Source of the DNA: UMGS1279 sp045577495
GTDB taxonomy: Bacteria > Bacillota > Clostridia > Oscillospirales > Acutalibacteraceae
Reading direction: 5' to 3'
Length of the DNA stretch: 5,902 bases
Assembly (NCBI GenBank): GCA_045577495.1
Contig: JAZNIK010000035.1
Coordinates: forward strand, 1 to 5,902
Shown: positions 5,263-5,902 of the stretch, one piece after another
Layout of the letters: the number at the start of each line of letters is the position of its first letter
How positions within the stretch are numbered: position 1 is the stretch's first letter
Made by a program: the position numbers and the translations under genes
Notes under the pieces: model-generated
What the model saw: only the letters and a program-made list of their open reading frames with translations
Told to the model about the DNA's origin: nothing
The model's database searches: none

Positions 5263-5483
5263 TATATTTATATTATACACCAAAATCGTTTGGTTTACAA
5301 TATCTTTATAGGCAAACACGAATAATCTAAACCTGATTTTAAAGGTATTATTTTCGCCTCTGCTACGTTAAAATGCTCGTTAATCCGAGAGGATTAACTG
5401 TGTTTTGCTCTTTTAATCATACCCTGAAAACTGAATAAAGGTAAAAGAAAGGGACAAGTTGAAGGTAAAAACCATAATTTTTA
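5263..5483 (-). other. 23S-5S intergenic spacer (no tRNA, no gene)
   Basis: The spacer is AT-rich, and I find no tRNA or coding frame in it. It holds a perfect 8-bp hairpin, GTTAATCC (5379-5386) with GGATTAAC (5391-5398) around GAGA, and a smaller one, ACCAAA/TTTGGT (5279-5294). The minus strand also reads TTTATTCAGTTTTCAGGG at about 5440-5423. A sequence of this type usually flanks 23S in Firmicutes and pairs with the leader to form the 23S processing stem. Confidence 0.7.
5272..5300 (-). promoter_or_regulatory. Weak promoter-like site just before 5S rRNA
   Basis: On the minus strand TTGTAA (5300-5295) lies 17 bases before TATAAT (5277-5272), placing a start near the 5S 5' end. The spacer is AT-rich, so this may be chance. 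It could supply extra 5S RNA. Confidence 0.25.

Positions 5484-5902
<419 letters not shown>

Overview
The window looks like chromosomal DNA of a low-GC, spore-forming member of the Clostridia, probably gut-associated. The evidence is a LepA of ordinary Firmicutes type, an AbrB regulator with a C-terminal Cys-x2-Cys pair typical of clostridial AbrB proteins, a perfect Spo0A-box core in the abrB promoter, a choloylglycine-hydrolase family enzyme (bile salt hydrolase type), and a 23S-5S rRNA operon end of Firmicutes type. No sequence search was run, so the taxon is an inference.

Layout from left to right. Positions 1-24 hold the first eight codons of a minus-strand gene that runs off the window, with a promoter and ribosome site just upstream. 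Next comes a minus-strand two-gene operon, lepA (elongation factor 4, TTG start) followed by apbE (lipoprotein FAD:protein FMN transferase). The two genes overlap by 8 bases and end in a strong intrinsic terminator. Divergent from lepA is a plus-strand tRNA cluster with a near-consensus promoter: tRNA-Ser(UGA), then a tRNA-Ser-like broken copy, then intact tRNA-Ser(GCU), then a terminator. After it lies a plus-strand choloylglycine hydrolase gene. Facing this gene is the minus-strand abrB. To the right, also on the minus strand, are the terminator of an rRNA operon, 5S rRNA, a 221-base spacer and the last ~420 bases of 23S rRNA, which is cut by the window edge.

Most of the window is ordinary housekeeping DNA. 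The least ordinary stretch is 3314-3553. There a 34-bp exact copy of the start of tRNA-Ser(GCU), including 10 bases upstream of it, is followed by an 8-base match to the variable arm, then about 104 bases of foreign hairpin-rich sequence, then a recognisable T-arm/acceptor end. It reads as a tRNA-Ser gene that lost its anticodon arm and gained a structured insert, or as a tRNA-derived small repeat element. Two other points deserve attention. A Spo0A-box core sits between the -35 and -10 of abrB. The hydrolase has Leu where bile salt hydrolases normally carry Asn82, while the other catalytic positions are conserved.

No wholly new multi-gene system is visible. The stretches without genes are short and are covered by the regulatory and repeat entries.
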